Assembly (NCBI GenBank): GCA_963820055.1
Contig: CAWFYJ010000005.1
Coordinates: 496,001 to 560,000 of the forward strand
Source of the DNA: RHKX01 sp963820055
GTDB lineage: Bacteria > Actinomycetota > Thermoleophilia > Solirubrobacterales > 70-9
Direction: 5' to 3'
Length of the DNA stretch: 64,000 bases
A model generated the notes under the pieces. That model saw only the letters and a program-made list of their open reading frames with translations. It did not search any database and was not told the origin of the DNA. This document shows, one piece after another, positions 8,744-17,498 of this stretch; position 1 is the first letter of the stretch, and each line of letters begins with the position of its first letter. A program made the position numbers and the translations under genes.

Positions 8744-9433
8744 CTAGAGTATGGCTTCGAGACCCACCGTCAGGGGCTCGGGCAGCGCTCCGACCCTACG
8801 ACAGGCGAGAACGACCCCGGGCATGAACGAGCTGCGGTCGATCGAGTCGTGGCGAATCGAGAGGGTCTGTCCCTCCCCTCCGAAGATGACTTCCTGGTGG
8901 GCGACGAGGCCCGGCAGCCGGACCGAGTGGATCGGCTCGTGGACGTTGGCTCCGGCAGCGGAAAGCAACTCGGCCGTCCGTGCCGCCGTGCCCGACGGCT
9001 TGTCGATCTTGCGGTCGTGATGGAGCTCGACGATCTCGACCTCGGGCATGAACTCGGCGACCCGTTGCCCGATCTCCATCATCAGGACGGCGCCGATCGC
9101 GAAGTTGGGTGCGACGAACGCGCGCCCCCCCTCTCCCCCGTTCCAGTGATCGGCGGCGCACTTGCGGAGCTTGTCGAGGTCGAAGCCGGTCGTCCCGATG
9201 ACGACGCTGACGCCCGCGTGCAGGCACTTGTGGGCGTTCGGCAGCGCCTGGTCCGGCACGGTGAAGTCGACGACGACATCGGCTTCGTCGAGGACGTCCC
9301 CGAGCTCGACGCCGAGCGCGGGATCGGCCCGGCCGCTCAGCTCCAGCCCGTCGGCGGCCTCGACGGCCTCGCAGACGGTCGCGCCCATCCGGCCCGCCGC
9401 ACCGGCGACTGCAACTAGGATCGGGTCGGCCAT
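8744..9433 (-). CDS. dapB: 4-hydroxy-tetrahydrodipicolinate reductase
   Basis: NAD(P)H-dependent reductase acting after DapA in the diaminopimelate pathway. The 229 aa begin with the nucleotide-binding loop VAVAGAAGRMG. The catalytic segment ELHHDRKIDKPSGTA carries the family His-His and Lys residues, and GTTGF and APNFAIG are typical. At 229 aa it is slightly shorter than the usual 240-270. ATG 9433 lies head to head with the delta-60 gene, with almost no space between their starts. Confidence 0.95.
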   Translation of the reverse strand: MADPILVAVAGAAGRMGATVCEAVEAADGLELSGRADPALGVELGDVLDEADVVVDFTVPDQALPNAHKCLHAGVSVVIGTTGFDLDKLRKCAADHWNGGEGGRAFVAPNFAIGAVLMMEIGQRVAEFMPEVEIVELHHDRKIDKPSGTAARTAELLSAAGANVHEPIHSVRLPGLVAHQEVIFGGEGQTLSIRHDSIDRSSFMPGVVLACRRVGALPEPLTVGLEAIL

Positions 9434-9449
9434 GCGGCGTCAGCATACG

Positions 9450-10754
9450 ATGAACCGGGTCCGGAACCGGGCTCGTCGCAGGGCCGGCGCGGCCGCGGCT
9501 GCAGCCCTGATCGCCACCGGTCTCGTCCCAGCCGGCGCACATGCTTCGACCTCCGGGCTCGATCCCGCGTTCGGCGGCACCGGCTCGGTCCTCACCGACT
9601 TCACGGGCGGCGAAGATGGCGCCGCGGCGGTCGCCGTCACCCCCGCCGGCGAGATCATCGCGACCGGGTTCGGCGACCTCGGCGATCCGTCCCGGCCGCA
9701 CGTGGCGGGCTTCGGGTTCGCCCGCTACCTGCCGGGCGGCTCCCCCGATCCCGCCTTCTCCGGCGACGGTCGCACCCTCGCCGACTTCGGCTTCGTCAAC
9801 CAGGGAGCGACGACGGTCGGCGTCGACTCGGCCGGTCGCGTCATCGCGACCGGGACGATCACCACCTTCGACGGCTCGACTTCGAGCATCGGCATCGCCC
9901 GCCTACTGCCCGACGGCACCCCCGACCCCTCATTCGGCGGCGGCGATGGGGAGGTCGTCATCCAGCCGGGCACGCTCAGCCTCTCCTACGACGCCGCGAT
10001 TGCGAGCGGCGACGGGATCGTCGTGCTCGGCGCCGCCACCGGCGAGGGGGGCTTCCGGCCGACCGTCATGCGTTTCCGCGAGGACGGCACCCTCGACCCC
10101 GCATTCGGGGACGGCGGGATCGCCCGGTTCGGCAAGCCGTTCTCCGACGACTACCGCGCTCTGGCGCTCGACGGGCGCGATCGGGCGCTGCTGGCGGGTA
10201 CGTCGGCGGGACGGTCGTCAGTCGTGCGGCTGTCGGCCGCCGGGAAGCGTGACGCCGATTACGGCGACGGCGGCTCCGTCGCGCCGTTCGGGCGGAACGA
10301 CGCCGAGGTCGCCGACCTCGCGCTCGACGAGTCGGGGCGGGCAACCGTCGCCGCGACCTGCGCCTGCAGGACGCGGGGCGACGACGACATGGCCGTGGCC
10401 CGTCTGACACGGCGCGGCCGGCTCGACGCCGGGTTCGGCCGCGGCGGACGCGCCTACGCCACCTTCGGCCGCAAGGACGCAGCGGCGAGCTCGGCCGCTG
10501 TCGACCCACACGGCCGGATCGTCCTCGGCGGTTCGATCCGGGCCGGAGACCGGCGCGAGTGGGCCCTTGCCCGCTTCACCGCGGGCGGCCGTCGGGACCG
10601 GAAGTTCGGCGACGGCGGCTCGCTCACGGCCGACATCGGCCCGGGCGTCGAAGGTGTGCGGGACGTCGCAGTCGACTCAGCCTCGCGCGTGCTGGCCGTC
10701 GGCCTCGGCAGCGGGCCCGACGGGTCGGACTTCGCCGTCGCCAGGTTCCGCTAG
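9450..10754 (+). CDS. Secreted delta-60 repeat beta-propeller-like protein
   Basis: Predicted exported protein of 434 aa. A basic n-region (RNRARRRAG), an Ala-rich hydrophobic core and a likely cleavage after AGAHA form the signal peptide. The rest is about seven repeats of 55-60 residues of the form LDPAFGG..G.....F......VAV...G.I...G.......ARY, the delta-60 repeat pattern, each with a G-rich turn. No catalytic residue is evident; binding or structural roles are typical guesses for this class. An in-frame ATG at 9432 overlaps the dapB start; 9450 gives the better signal peptide. Its stop overlaps that of the M16 peptidase through CTAG. Confidence 0.8.
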   Translation: MNRVRNRARRRAGAAAAAALIATGLVPAGAHASTSGLDPAFGGTGSVLTDFTGGEDGAAAVAVTPAGEIIATGFGDLGDPSRPHVAGFGFARYLPGGSPDPAFSGDGRTLADFGFVNQGATTVGVDSAGRVIATGTITTFDGSTSSIGIARLLPDGTPDPSFGGGDGEVVIQPGTLSLSYDAAIASGDGIVVLGAATGEGGFRPTVMRFREDGTLDPAFGDGGIARFGKPFSDDYRALALDGRDRALLAGTSAGRSSVVRLSAAGKRDADYGDGGSVAPFGRNDAEVADLALDESGRATVAATCACRTRGDDDMAVARLTRRGRLDAGFGRGGRAYATFGRKDAAASSAAVDPHGRIVLGGSIRAGDRREWALARFTAGGRRDRKFGDGGSLTADIGPGVEGVRDVAVDSASRVLAVGLGSGPDGSDFAVARFR

Positions 10755-12028
10755 GCGAGGGCTTTGCTGACGGGCGCCACCGCCTTGCGGAAGCAGTCCT
10801 CGTCGGCGCCGATGCACGCAGCGGAGATGTTCTCGGCGGCGTAGAGCTCGGCGGCGAGCTCGGCGACATCGTCGATCGTCACGGCGTCGATCCTGGAGAT
10901 GATCTCGTCGATCCCGTAGAGCGGCAGGTCGAAGAGGGTCGCGTTGGCGTTCCGGCTCATCCGCGCCGAGGTCGACTCGAGGACGAGCACAGTGCGGCCC
11001 TTGACGTGCTCCTTGGCCCGCTCCAGCTCCTCGGCTCCGACCGGCATCGACCGCAGGGACTCGAGCTCGGCGGCGATCACCTCGCAGGCCTCCGCGACGT
11101 TGTCCTCGCGGGTGCCGACGTACATGGCGACCGTGCCCTGGTCGGCGAACTGGGATGAGTAGGAGCCGACCGAGTAGGCGAGCCCGCGCTTCTCGCGGAC
11201 CTCGCGGAAGAGCCGCGACGAGCTCGATCCACCGAGGATCGTGTCCATCACGTTGAGCACGAAGCGGCGGTCGTCGCTGCGGCTGATGCCCGGGGCGCCG
11301 AAACAGATGTGGTACTGCTCGGTCTCCTTCGGGTAGAAGCGGAGCCGCCCGCCGGCCGCGGCGGAGCCGCCGTTCGAGGGGGCCACCTCGCCGGACTGCG
11401 GCTGCAGGTAGCGCGAGGCCAGATCGACGATCTGCTCGTGCTCGAGGCTGCCGCTCGCCGAGATGACGATGTTCGAGCTCACGTAGCGGGCCTGGTGGTA
11501 GGCGGAGATGTCGGGAATCGGGATCGAGCCGATCACGTCCGCGGTGCCGAGGATCCGGCGGCCCAGCGGAGTGTCGCCGTAGATCGCGTCGGCGAGGACG
11601 TCATGCACGCGGTCCGACGGCTCGTCCTCGTACATCGCGATCTCCTCGATGACGACCTGTCGCTCGGAGTCGATGTCCGGGAAGGTCGGCTTCAGGAACA
11701 TCTCCGCGAGCAGGTCGAGCGCCTTCTCGGTGTGCTCGTCGAGGAATCGCGAGTAGAGCTGCGTCGTCTCCTTGCTCGTCGCCGCGTTGGTCGCGGCGCC
11801 GAGGCCGTCGAAGTACTCGGAGATCTCGATCGCCGAGTAGCGAGCCGTGCCCTTGAAGAGCAGGTGCTCGAGGAAGTGCGAGACGCCCGCCTGGGCCGGC
11901 GTCTCGTCGCGAGAGCCCGTACGGACCCAGAGCCCGAGGGCGACCGAGCGGACCGAGGGTACGGTCTCGGTGACGACCTTGAGGCCGCCATCGAGTTCGG
12001 TCAGCTCGACGCCTTCGGGGAGGGTCAC
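10751..12028 (-). CDS. M16 family zinc peptidase (processing-peptidase type)
   Basis: Insulinase/mitochondrial-processing-peptidase-like protease of 425 aa. The inverted zinc motif HFLEH is at residues 51-55 and the distal Glu is in the IEEIAMYEDEPSDRVHD segment. Half-length M16 proteins usually act as dimers. GTG 12028 has an AGGAG ribosome site 9 nt upstream that overlaps the pnp stop. Its place directly after pnp matches Mycobacterium, where pepR follows the polynucleotide phosphorylase gene. The substrate is unknown. Confidence 0.93.
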   Translation of the reverse strand: MTLPEGVELTELDGGLKVVTETVPSVRSVALGLWVRTGSRDETPAQAGVSHFLEHLLFKGTARYSAIEISEYFDGLGAATNAATSKETTQLYSRFLDEHTEKALDLLAEMFLKPTFPDIDSERQVVIEEIAMYEDEPSDRVHDVLADAIYGDTPLGRRILGTADVIGSIPIPDISAYHQARYVSSNIVISASGSLEHEQIVDLASRYLQPQSGEVAPSNGGSAAAGGRLRFYPKETEQYHICFGAPGISRSDDRRFVLNVMDTILGGSSSSRLFREVREKRGLAYSVGSYSSQFADQGTVAMYVGTREDNVAEACEVIAAELESLRSMPVGAEELERAKEHVKGRTVLVLESTSARMSRNANATLFDLPLYGIDEIISRIDAVTIDDVAELAAELYAAENISAACIGADEDCFRKAVAPVSKALA

Positions 12029-12040
12029 GTGCTCAGGCTC

Positions 12041-14302
12041 CTAGTCGCGCCGGCGGCGCTCGCCACCGCGTCCACCGCGATCGCCTCCGCGACCGCCGCG
12101 GTCACGGCCGCGTCCGCCGCGGTCGCCGCCGCCCCCGCCACGGGGACCGCGATCGCCGCTGCCGACGGCAGCCAGCTCTTCCTTGGTCTTGCCGGCGACC
12201 GCAGGGTCGTCGGAGCGCCGCAGGCCGATCCGGCCGCGCTCGCGGTCGACCTCGACCACGGTCACGTCCAGCTCGTCGCCCTGGCTGAGGACGTCCTCGA
12301 CGGTCTCGACCCGCTCACCCGGCTTGACCGCCGAGATGTGCAGGAGGCCGTCGGTGCCCTTGACCAGCTCGACGAACGCGCCGAAGGTCGTGGTCTTGAC
12401 GACCTTGCCCTTGAACGTGTCGCCGACCTCGGCCTCGCGGGTCATCGCCTCGATCTGCTTGATGCAGGCCTCGACGAGCTCGCCGTTGGCGGCGTAGACG
12501 CGGATCGTGCCGTCGTCCTCGACGTCGATCTGAGCCTCGAACTCCTCGGACAGGCCGCGGATCGTCTCGCCGCCCTTGCCGATGACGGCGCCGATCTTCT
12601 CCGGGTCGATCTTGATCGACTCGATCCGGGGTGCGGTCGGGCTGAGCTGATCGCGCGGACCGTCGATCGCCTCGGCCATCTTGCCGAGGATGAAGAGCCT
12701 GCCCTGACGGGCCTGCTCCAGCGCCTCGCGCAGGATGTCGAAGGTCACACCGGTGATCTTGATGTCCATCTGGAGGGCGTTGATGCCCTCCTCGGTGCCG
12801 GCGACCTTGAAGTCCATGTCGCCGAGGTGATCCTCGACGCCGGCGATGTCGGTCAGGACGATCACGTGGTCGTCCTCCTTGATCAGCCCCATGGCGACGC
12901 CGGCCACCGGTGCGGACACCGGAACGCCTGCTGCCTGGAGGGCCATCGAGGAGGCGCAGACCGAACCCATCGACGAGGAGCCGTTCGACTCCAGCGTCTC
13001 CGAGACCACGCGGGTCACGTACGGGAAGTCGTCCACGCTCGGGATCGTCGGCGCCAGAGCGCGCTCGGCGAGCGCGCCGTGACCGATGTCCCGGCGCTTC
13101 GGACCGCGCATGAACCCAGCTTCGCCGACCGAGTAGGGCGGGAAGTTGTAGTGGTGGAAGAACGTCTTCGTCTCCTGCAGCCCGAGGTTGTCGAGCCGCA
13201 TGTCCATCCGGGTCGTTCCGAGCGCGACGTTCGAGAGGATCTGCGTCTCACCGCGGGTGAACAGCGCTGAGCCGTGCACGCGGGGGGAGATGTCGACCTC
13301 CGTCTCGATCGGCCGGATCTCGTCCTGGGCACGACCGTCGGGGCGCTTCTTGTCGACGGCGATCCGCTTGCGGATCGTCGACTTCTCGATGGCGCCGAAC
13401 GCTGCCGAGACCTCGGAACGACGGGCGGCGTCGGCCTCCTCGTCGCCGGTGTCCGGCGCGTACTGGGCGAGGACCGCGTCCTTGATGGCCTCGATCGCCT
13501 CCTGGCGGGCGAGCTTCTCGGGGACGCTCGTCGCTTCGTCGATCGCGTTCTGGTGGCTGCCGCGGATCTGCTCGAGGAGACCCTCGTCGATCGTCGGAGC
13601 CTCGACGCTGATCTTCTCCTTGCCGGCATTGGCGGCAAGCTCCTCCATCGCGCCGACGAGCTTCTTGATCTCGGCGTGAGCGATGTCGAGGGCATCCAGG
13701 ACCTCGGCCTCGGTGACGTTGTCGGCACCGCACTCGACCATCAGGATCGCGTCCTTGGAGCCGGAGACGATCAGGTCCATCTCGAGGTTGTCGTGCTCCT
13801 CCTCGGGCGGGTTGACGACGAAGTCGCCCTCGAGCTTGCCGACGCGGACGGCGCCGACGTACTCGGCGACCGGGACCGGCGAGATCGCCAGTGCGGCGGA
13901 GGCGCCGTTCATGGCAAGGATGTCGTAGGGGTGGACGTGGTCGACCGAGAGCGGCGTCGAGACGAGCTGCGTCTCGTAGTGCCAGCCCTTCGGGAAGAGC
14001 GGCCGCAGCGGGCGGTCGATCATCCGGGCGGTCAGCGTCGCCTTCTCACCGGCGCGCGCTTCGCGGCGGAAGTAGGAGCCGGGGATCCGGCCGACGGCGT
14101 AGTGCCGCTCCTCGACGTCCACGGTCAAAGGCAGGAAGTCGACATCGCGCAGGTTGCCCATCGTCGCGGTGCAGAGGACCATGGTGTCCCCGCTGCGGAC
14201 GACAACCGCGCCGCTCGCCTGGCGGGCGAGCTTGCCGGTCTCGAACGAGATCTCCGTTCCGCCGACCTCCACTGAGACGTTCTTAACGTCGAACATAGAC
14301 AT
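12041..14302 (-). CDS. pnp: Polyribonucleotide nucleotidyltransferase (PNPase)
   Basis: Phosphorolytic 3'-5' exoribonuclease and RNA polymerase of 753 aa. It has two RNase PH-like domains (about residues 1-230 and 310-540), a KH domain with IGKGGETIRGL and an S1 domain (TFKGKVVKTTTFGAFVEL ... GLLHIS). The last ~45 residues are an Arg/Gly/Asp-rich tail with GGRG repeats, likely disordered and RNA-binding. The frame is open upstream, but ATG 14302 fits the family start; an ATG two codons later is the alternative. It lies in the conserved rpsO-pnp order, with two thiol-redox genes inserted between. Confidence 0.96.
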   Translation of the reverse strand: MSMFDVKNVSVEVGGTEISFETGKLARQASGAVVVRSGDTMVLCTATMGNLRDVDFLPLTVDVEERHYAVGRIPGSYFRREARAGEKATLTARMIDRPLRPLFPKGWHYETQLVSTPLSVDHVHPYDILAMNGASAALAISPVPVAEYVGAVRVGKLEGDFVVNPPEEEHDNLEMDLIVSGSKDAILMVECGADNVTEAEVLDALDIAHAEIKKLVGAMEELAANAGKEKISVEAPTIDEGLLEQIRGSHQNAIDEATSVPEKLARQEAIEAIKDAVLAQYAPDTGDEEADAARRSEVSAAFGAIEKSTIRKRIAVDKKRPDGRAQDEIRPIETEVDISPRVHGSALFTRGETQILSNVALGTTRMDMRLDNLGLQETKTFFHHYNFPPYSVGEAGFMRGPKRRDIGHGALAERALAPTIPSVDDFPYVTRVVSETLESNGSSSMGSVCASSMALQAAGVPVSAPVAGVAMGLIKEDDHVIVLTDIAGVEDHLGDMDFKVAGTEEGINALQMDIKITGVTFDILREALEQARQGRLFILGKMAEAIDGPRDQLSPTAPRIESIKIDPEKIGAVIGKGGETIRGLSEEFEAQIDVEDDGTIRVYAANGELVEACIKQIEAMTREAEVGDTFKGKVVKTTTFGAFVELVKGTDGLLHISAVKPGERVETVEDVLSQGDELDVTVVEVDRERGRIGLRRSDDPAVAGKTKEELAAVGSGDRGPRGGGGGDRGGRGRDRGGRGGDRGGRGGERRRRD

Positions 14303-14409
14303 GTGTATTCGTTTTTCCTTCCGGGGTCGTCGCTTCCGTAATCGGCGCGGGAGCTTGGGACCCGCGAGGTGACGACCCATTCATTTCGGATTGTTTTGCG
14401 GGCGGGAGG

Positions 14410-14961
14410 TTACAGATGCGGCGCATCGCCGCCGTCCGGCGCCGGTGTGGCCGCACCGGAGACCTCGCGCAGGGCGCTCCTCAGGTCGCCGGCGAGCATC
14501 GCCCCTCCCGCGAAGCCGGCCGGCGTCGCGGTCACCCCCGCCCGGATCCCGCTCCGGAAGTCGCGGTTGACCCGTTCCTCGGCCGCCGGCCCGCGGCGAT
14601 CCGCCTCGAACCGGTCGACGTCGAGTCCGAGCCGGCGCACCCGCTCCCAGAGGTGCGGATCGTCGACCCGCCCGCGGTCGCTGAGCAGCGAGTCCCAGAA
14701 GGTCCAGAACGCCTCCTGCGACTGCATCGCCACGGCCTCCGCCGCGGCGTGAAGCGCCGGGGAGCGCGGGCGCTTGCTCGCCACGGGGAAGTGGCGGACG
14801 CAGAGTGAAAGCGGCAGAGCGGCGATCTCCGCCCACGTACCGGCGCAGCGCGGGCAGGCGAGGTCGAAGTAGACGATCGCCTCCGGACCGCTGCCGCGGA
14901 CGTGGTCGGCGGCGTCCGGCCCGGGAACCGTGGCGCTCCCGAATGAGGGAGTCCCGGCCAT
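14410..14961 (-). CDS. DsbA-like thioredoxin-fold protein
   Basis: Protein of 183 aa with a thioredoxin-type active site CPRC (Cys36, Cys39) after the strand IVYFDLA, an inserted helical region, and the cis-Pro loop GVTATPAGFAGG near residue 150. This is the DsbA/FrnE arrangement. No signal peptide or membrane anchor is visible, so it probably acts in the cytoplasm. It follows the peroxiredoxin gene after 8 nt; the pair may work as peroxidase and thiol reductant, which is inference from position. Both sit between rpsO and pnp. Confidence 0.8.
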   Translation of the reverse strand: MAGTPSFGSATVPGPDAADHVRGSGPEAIVYFDLACPRCAGTWAEIAALPLSLCVRHFPVASKRPRSPALHAAAEAVAMQSQEAFWTFWDSLLSDRGRVDDPHLWERVRRLGLDVDRFEADRRGPAAEERVNRDFRSGIRAGVTATPAGFAGGAMLAGDLRSALREVSGAATPAPDGGDAPHL

Positions 14962-14969
14962 CGGTCCGC

Positions 14970-15425
14970 TCAGGCGGCCTCGAGCGCGTCGAAGATCAGG
15001 TTGGCGCCGGGAATCTCCAGCGGCGTCGGGGTCGCGTAGGACCAGGCGACGGTGCCATCGCGGTCGACGAGAACGAGGGAGCGGTTCGAATGCCCCCAGT
15101 CGTCGAGGTAGGCGCCGTATGCAGAGGCGACGGCCCCCTTCGGGTGGAAGTCGGCGAGCAGCGGCATCGTCAGGCCGAGCTTCTCGCGGAACGCGGCGTG
15201 GCAGGCGAAGGAGTCGACGCTGATGCCGACGAGGACGGCGTTGCGGGCCTCGATTTCGCCGAGGACCTCCTGGTAGATCGACAGCTGGTCGGTGCAGACC
15301 GGGCTGAAGTCGAGCGGGTAGAAGGCGATGACGAGGCGGCGGCCGGCGAAGTCGCTGAGGCCGACCTCGTTGCCGTCCTGGTCGGAGAGCGTGAAATCCG
15401 GGGCTGTGGAGCCGGGCTCGATCAC
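14970..15425 (-). CDS. Peroxiredoxin (AhpC/TSA family)
   Basis: Thiol peroxidase of 151 aa. The peroxidatic cysteine is Cys44 in YPLDFSPVCTDQ, within the PxxxT/SxxC pattern, and the catalytic Arg is in HSNRSLVLVDRDG. A second Cys (FACHAAF) lies in the following helix and could be resolving. The short length and the FSPVCT motif recall the AhpE/BCP types. It starts just after rpsO, and the DsbA-like thioredoxin gene follows closely. Confidence 0.9.
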   Translation of the reverse strand: MIEPGSTAPDFTLSDQDGNEVGLSDFAGRRLVIAFYPLDFSPVCTDQLSIYQEVLGEIEARNAVLVGISVDSFACHAAFREKLGLTMPLLADFHPKGAVASAYGAYLDDWGHSNRSLVLVDRDGTVAWSYATPTPLEIPGANLIFDALEAA

Positions 15426-15447
15426 GCGGCCACCTCGGGAGGTCGGC

Positions 15448-15717
15448 TCAGCGACGGAGCCCGAGATCGGAGACCAGCGAGCGGTAGCGCTCGAGGTCGG
15501 TCCGCTCGAGATAGCGCAGCAGGCGCCGGCGGCGGCCGACGAGCATCAGCAGCCCGCGGCGCGAGTGGTGATCTTTGCTGTGCGTGCGGAGATGCTCGGT
15601 GAGCTCGTTGATCCGCTCGGTGAGCAGGGCGACCTGGACCTCGGTGGATCCGGTGTCGGCGCCGTCTCGGCCGTACTTGTCGACCAGCTCGGCCTTCTGT
15701 TCCTTCGTCAGCGACAT
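15448..15717 (-). CDS. rpsO: 30S ribosomal protein S15
   Basis: Primary 16S-binding ribosomal protein of 89 aa, full length. The sequence MSLTKEQKAELVDKYG, DTGSTEVQVALLTERI and HSRRGLLMLVGRRRRLLRYL is diagnostic. A GAAAGAG ribosome site precedes the ATG. In the 47 nt before the gene the minus strand reads TATGCT, a possible -10. ribF lies upstream; the usual neighbour pnp is displaced by two redox genes. Confidence 0.97.
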   Translation of the reverse strand: MSLTKEQKAELVDKYGRDGADTGSTEVQVALLTERINELTEHLRTHSKDHHSRRGLLMLVGRRRRLLRYLERTDLERYRSLVSDLGLRR

Positions 15718-15764
15718 CAGTCTCTTTCAAGCATACGTGGGCGCATCGGGGTTCGGTCGGCGCC

Positions 15765-16652
15765 TCAGGGACGCGAGAAGGTAGCACAGACCTCGCGCGC
15801 CTCCTCGACGTCGCGATGCATCTGCTCGACCAGCTCGTCGACCCCGTTGAAGCGCTTCTCGCCCCGCAGGCGCTTGACGAAAGCGACCCGGAGGGTCTTC
15901 CCGTAGAGGTCCTCGTCGTGATCGATGATGTGCGTCTCGATCAGGACGCCGCGGCCGCTCTCGAAGGTCGGGCGGACACCGACGTTGACCGCGGCCGGCA
16001 ATCCGTTGGCGAAGGCGGCATAGATCCCGTAGCCGGGGCAGACGTAGCGCTCGTCGGGGACCAGGTTCGCGGTGGGAAAGCCGAGCGTCCTCCCGCGGCG
16101 GTCGCCGGAGACGACCTCGCCCTCGAACATGAACGGCGAGCCGAGGCAGCGCTGCGCCGTCTCGACGTCCCCGGCGGCCACGAGGGCCCGGATCCGCGTC
16201 GAAGAAACCGTCTCGGAGCCGACCTCGACGAGCGGGACTACGGTCGTATCGAACTCGGAGCGCGACGCGAGCATTTCGGGGGTGCCCTTCGCCTTGGCGC
16301 CGAAGCGGAAGTTCTCGCCCACCCGGACGTGCTCGGCGCCGAGCGTGTCGACGAGGACCCGCTGGCAGAACTCCTCCGGCGGGATCGTCGAGAACTCGCG
16401 GTCGAAGGGGATGACGACGAGCTCCTTGACGCCGAGGCCCTCGATCACGTCGCGTTTGACCGGGAAGGGCATGATCAGCTTCGGGGCCGCCTCGGGGTGG
16501 ATCACCGAGAGCGGATGGGGCTCGAAGGTGAGCACGGTGTCGGCCCCCTCGATGACCTTGCGGTGGCCGACGTGGACGCCGTCGAAGCTGCCGATCGCGA
16601 CCGTCCTCGCGGCGGGCTGGGCATCGGGCAGTTGTGTGACCTGGACGTGCAT
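15765..16652 (-). CDS. ribF: Bifunctional riboflavin kinase / FAD synthetase
   Basis: Makes FMN and FAD from riboflavin; 295 aa. The N-terminal nucleotidyltransferase has GSFDGVHVGHRKVI and the TRIRALVAAGDV segment (the usual SSTxIR motif as SSTRIR). The C-terminal kinase domain has GRTLGFPTANL and ETHIIDHDEDLYGK. It lies in the conserved actinobacterial truB-ribF-rpsO order, 24 nt after the truB stop. Confidence 0.95.
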   Translation of the reverse strand: MHVQVTQLPDAQPAARTVAIGSFDGVHVGHRKVIEGADTVLTFEPHPLSVIHPEAAPKLIMPFPVKRDVIEGLGVKELVVIPFDREFSTIPPEEFCQRVLVDTLGAEHVRVGENFRFGAKAKGTPEMLASRSEFDTTVVPLVEVGSETVSSTRIRALVAAGDVETAQRCLGSPFMFEGEVVSGDRRGRTLGFPTANLVPDERYVCPGYGIYAAFANGLPAAVNVGVRPTFESGRGVLIETHIIDHDEDLYGKTLRVAFVKRLRGEKRFNGVDELVEQMHRDVEEAREVCATFSRP

Positions 16653-16676
16653 GGAGAACGTTCCCTGCTGGGTCCC

Positions 16677-17498
16677 CTACTCAATCACGGGAAGGACGAC
16701 CTCGGTGCGCAGCTTGCCGTCTTCGGCGCGGGCGATTGCGACCAGCGTCCCGTCGTGGGTGAGGCGAACCGGCCCTCCGTCGCCCGCGAGGGCGTCCGGC
16801 GCGTCGATCCTGATCCCGTTGCGGACCCGGCGCGCGTCCTCGGTGGCGAGCTCGATGCGCGGCAGGTGGGCGACGAGCTCACCGGCGGGCCGGACCTTCT
16901 CCTCCTCGCCCGGGGCCGGCAGGGTCAGCGGCCCGATCGCGGTCCGTCGCAGCGATTCGCAGTAGGCGTCGTCGAGCGTCTCGATCAGCGACCGGATGTA
17001 GGTGCCGGAGGAGCACTCGATCTCGAACGTCGCCGTCCCCTCATCAAGCTCGAGCAGCTCCGCCCTGAAGATCTCGACCTCGCGGGTGGGCCGCTCGACC
17101 TCCTCTCCCCTGTGCGCCTTCTTGTAGAGGCGCTCGCCGTCGACGCGGACGGCCGAGGTCATCGGGACGGTCTGCTCGATCCGGCCGGTCGGAAGCTTCG
17201 GGTCGGCGGGGACCCGGCCGGTCTCGCTCAGCTCGCCGTCGGGATCGCCCGTCGTCGAGCGCCAGCCGAGGCGGGCCGTCGCCAGATACGTCTTCGGGAG
17301 GCCGAGGACGTACCGCTGCAGGCGCGTCGCGGGGCCGAGCAACACGATCAACAGTCCCGTCGCAAACGGGTCCAGTGTGCCCGCGTGGCCGGTCTTGGCG
17401 CCGAGCTCGCGCCGATACCGCGCCACGACGTCGTGGGAGGTCACTCCGGCCGGCTTGTCGCTGCAGATGAAGCCGACCGGCGGCGGCGCGTCAGGCAA
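16677..17498 (-). CDS. truB: tRNA pseudouridine-55 synthase
   Basis: Converts U55 of the tRNA T-loop to pseudouridine; 273 aa. The catalytic Asp lies in KTGHAGTLDPFATGLL, followed by YLATARLGWRSTTGD and the CSSGTYIRSL motif. The C-terminal part (RNGIRID...VRLTHDGTLVAIA) resembles the PUA-like domain of actinobacterial TruB. TTG 17498 is the likely start: it overlaps the end of nrnA by 8 nt and immediately precedes the family N-terminus GFICSDKPAGVTSHDVV. No better start lies before that motif. Confidence 0.93.
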   Translation of the reverse strand: MPDAPPPVGFICSDKPAGVTSHDVVARYRRELGAKTGHAGTLDPFATGLLIVLLGPATRLQRYVLGLPKTYLATARLGWRSTTGDPDGELSETGRVPADPKLPTGRIEQTVPMTSAVRVDGERLYKKAHRGEEVERPTREVEIFRAELLELDEGTATFEIECSSGTYIRSLIETLDDAYCESLRRTAIGPLTLPAPGEEEKVRPAGELVAHLPRIELATEDARRVRNGIRIDAPDALAGDGGPVRLTHDGTLVAIARAEDGKLRTEVVLPVIE

